NCBI GenBank assembly: GCA_900321195.1
Contig: ONVG01000086.1
Span: 1 to 6,689, forward strand
From: an uncultured Eubacteriales bacterium
GTDB taxonomy: Bacteria; Bacillota; Clostridia; Oscillospirales; Acutalibacteraceae
Direction: 5' to 3'
DNA: 6,689 bases
The notes below the pieces were generated by a model, which saw only the letters and a list, made by a program, of their open reading frames with translations, was not told the origin of the DNA and made no database searches. The position numbers were made by a program, and so were the translations under genes. Each line of letters begins with the position of its first letter. Position 1 is the stretch's first letter. Positions 6,599 through 6,689 of the stretch are shown here, one piece after another.

Positions 6599-6628
6599 AT
6601 TTTACCAGTATATGCTTGTGTTTGTCAA
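6599..6628 (-). promoter_or_regulatory. Predicted sigma-A promoter of the yicC-remA-gmk operon
   Basis: The minus strand reads a perfect -35 TTGACA (6623-6628), an 18-bp spacer and the -10 hexamer TAAAAT (6599-6604, five of six to consensus). A TG dinucleotide sits one base before the -10 (TGGTAAAAT), an extended -10 element that would compensate for the slightly long spacer. Transcription should start near 6592, about 65 nt upstream of the yicC ATG. It is the best promoter match seen in the window and is placed where the operon needs one. Confidence 0.65.
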
Positions 6629-6632
6629 CACA
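6617..6632. repeat. Inverted repeat over the -35 box, possible operator
   Basis: TGTGTT, four bases (TGTC), then AACACA form a perfect 6-bp inverted repeat that covers the whole -35 hexamer of the yicC promoter. A second, overlapping symmetry, TTTGT (6621-6625) with ACAAA (6636-6640), is also present. A protein bound here would compete with RNA polymerase. I know of no regulator that matches with certainty, and short palindromes occur by chance in AT-rich DNA. Confidence 0.35.
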
Positions 6633-6689
6633 CTTACAAATTTCAACATTAATATTCAGACATTTTTAACAAAATTTTTCTTTTTAAAC

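Larger units (their letters stand above)
6528..6689. other. AT-rich intergenic region and leader of the yicC operon
   Basis: I see no gene in these 162 bp. On the minus strand the region holds an A-rich stretch (about 6661-6689), a sigma-A type promoter (6599-6628), an inverted repeat over its -35 box, and an untranslated leader of about 65 nt. The leader can form a weak stem-loop: six base pairs between 6558-6563 and 6573-6578, including one G-U pair, with a 9-nt loop. There is no recognisable riboswitch or terminator. Confidence 0.6.

Noticed and set aside
1..6689. TCAAGC (GCTTGA on the coding strand) appears many times, about 16 by my count, against about two of the reverse orientation
   Set aside because: Those I checked within genes fall in frame as a G-ending codon followed by CTT-GAA or CTT-GAC (Leu-Glu or Leu-Asp). 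Codon preference on one coding strand explains the bias without invoking an uptake or Chi-like signal.
1..6689. CRISPR arrays, transposons, tRNA or rRNA genes, toxin-antitoxin or defence genes
   Set aside because: I looked for regularly spaced repeats, terminal inverted repeats, cloverleaf-like sequences and unknown small genes in the gaps and found none. The window is filled by housekeeping genes.

Overview
The window is an ordinary piece of low-to-mid-GC Firmicutes (Clostridia-type) chromosome, read almost entirely on the minus strand. The best taxonomic marker is a clear RemA/DUF370 gene lying between yicC and gmk. That arrangement, followed by rpoZ, priA, def, fmt and rsmB, is the conserved housekeeping cluster of Bacillota. 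Motif details such as PriA with DEEQ in place of DEEH, and the AT-rich gaps, suggest a gut or rumen clostridium, perhaps Ruminococcaceae. That finer placement is an impression and was not tested by a search.

Layout in transcription order, from high to low coordinates: an AT-rich leader with a good sigma-A type promoter (6528-6689); yicC, a YicC-family endoribonuclease; remA, a DNA-binding regulator of the RemA/DUF370 family; gmk, guanylate kinase; rpoZ, RNA polymerase omega; priA, primosomal helicase; def, peptide deformylase; fmt, Met-tRNA formyltransferase; and the first 190 codons of rsmB, the 16S rRNA m5C967 methyltransferase, which runs off the left edge. Every gene is on the same strand. 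Neighbours overlap (remA/gmk by 11 bp, rpoZ/priA by 8 bp) or are separated by at most about 70 bp, so this is very probably one operon with possible internal promoters before rpoZ and def.

The genes serve information processing. fmt and def are the two halves of the N-formylmethionine cycle. rsmB modifies 16S rRNA. priA restarts stalled replication forks. rpoZ stabilises RNA polymerase, gmk makes GDP for the nucleotide pools (and indirectly (p)ppGpp), and yicC acts on RNA. coaBC, often found between rpoZ and priA in related genomes, is absent here.

I saw no mobile element, CRISPR array, tRNA, rRNA or unknown gene, and I do not think a novel system is encoded here. The points worth a second look are start-codon corrections for rpoZ and gmk, an inverted repeat lying on the -35 box of the main promoter, and some residue-level departures in PriA, Gmk and Def.
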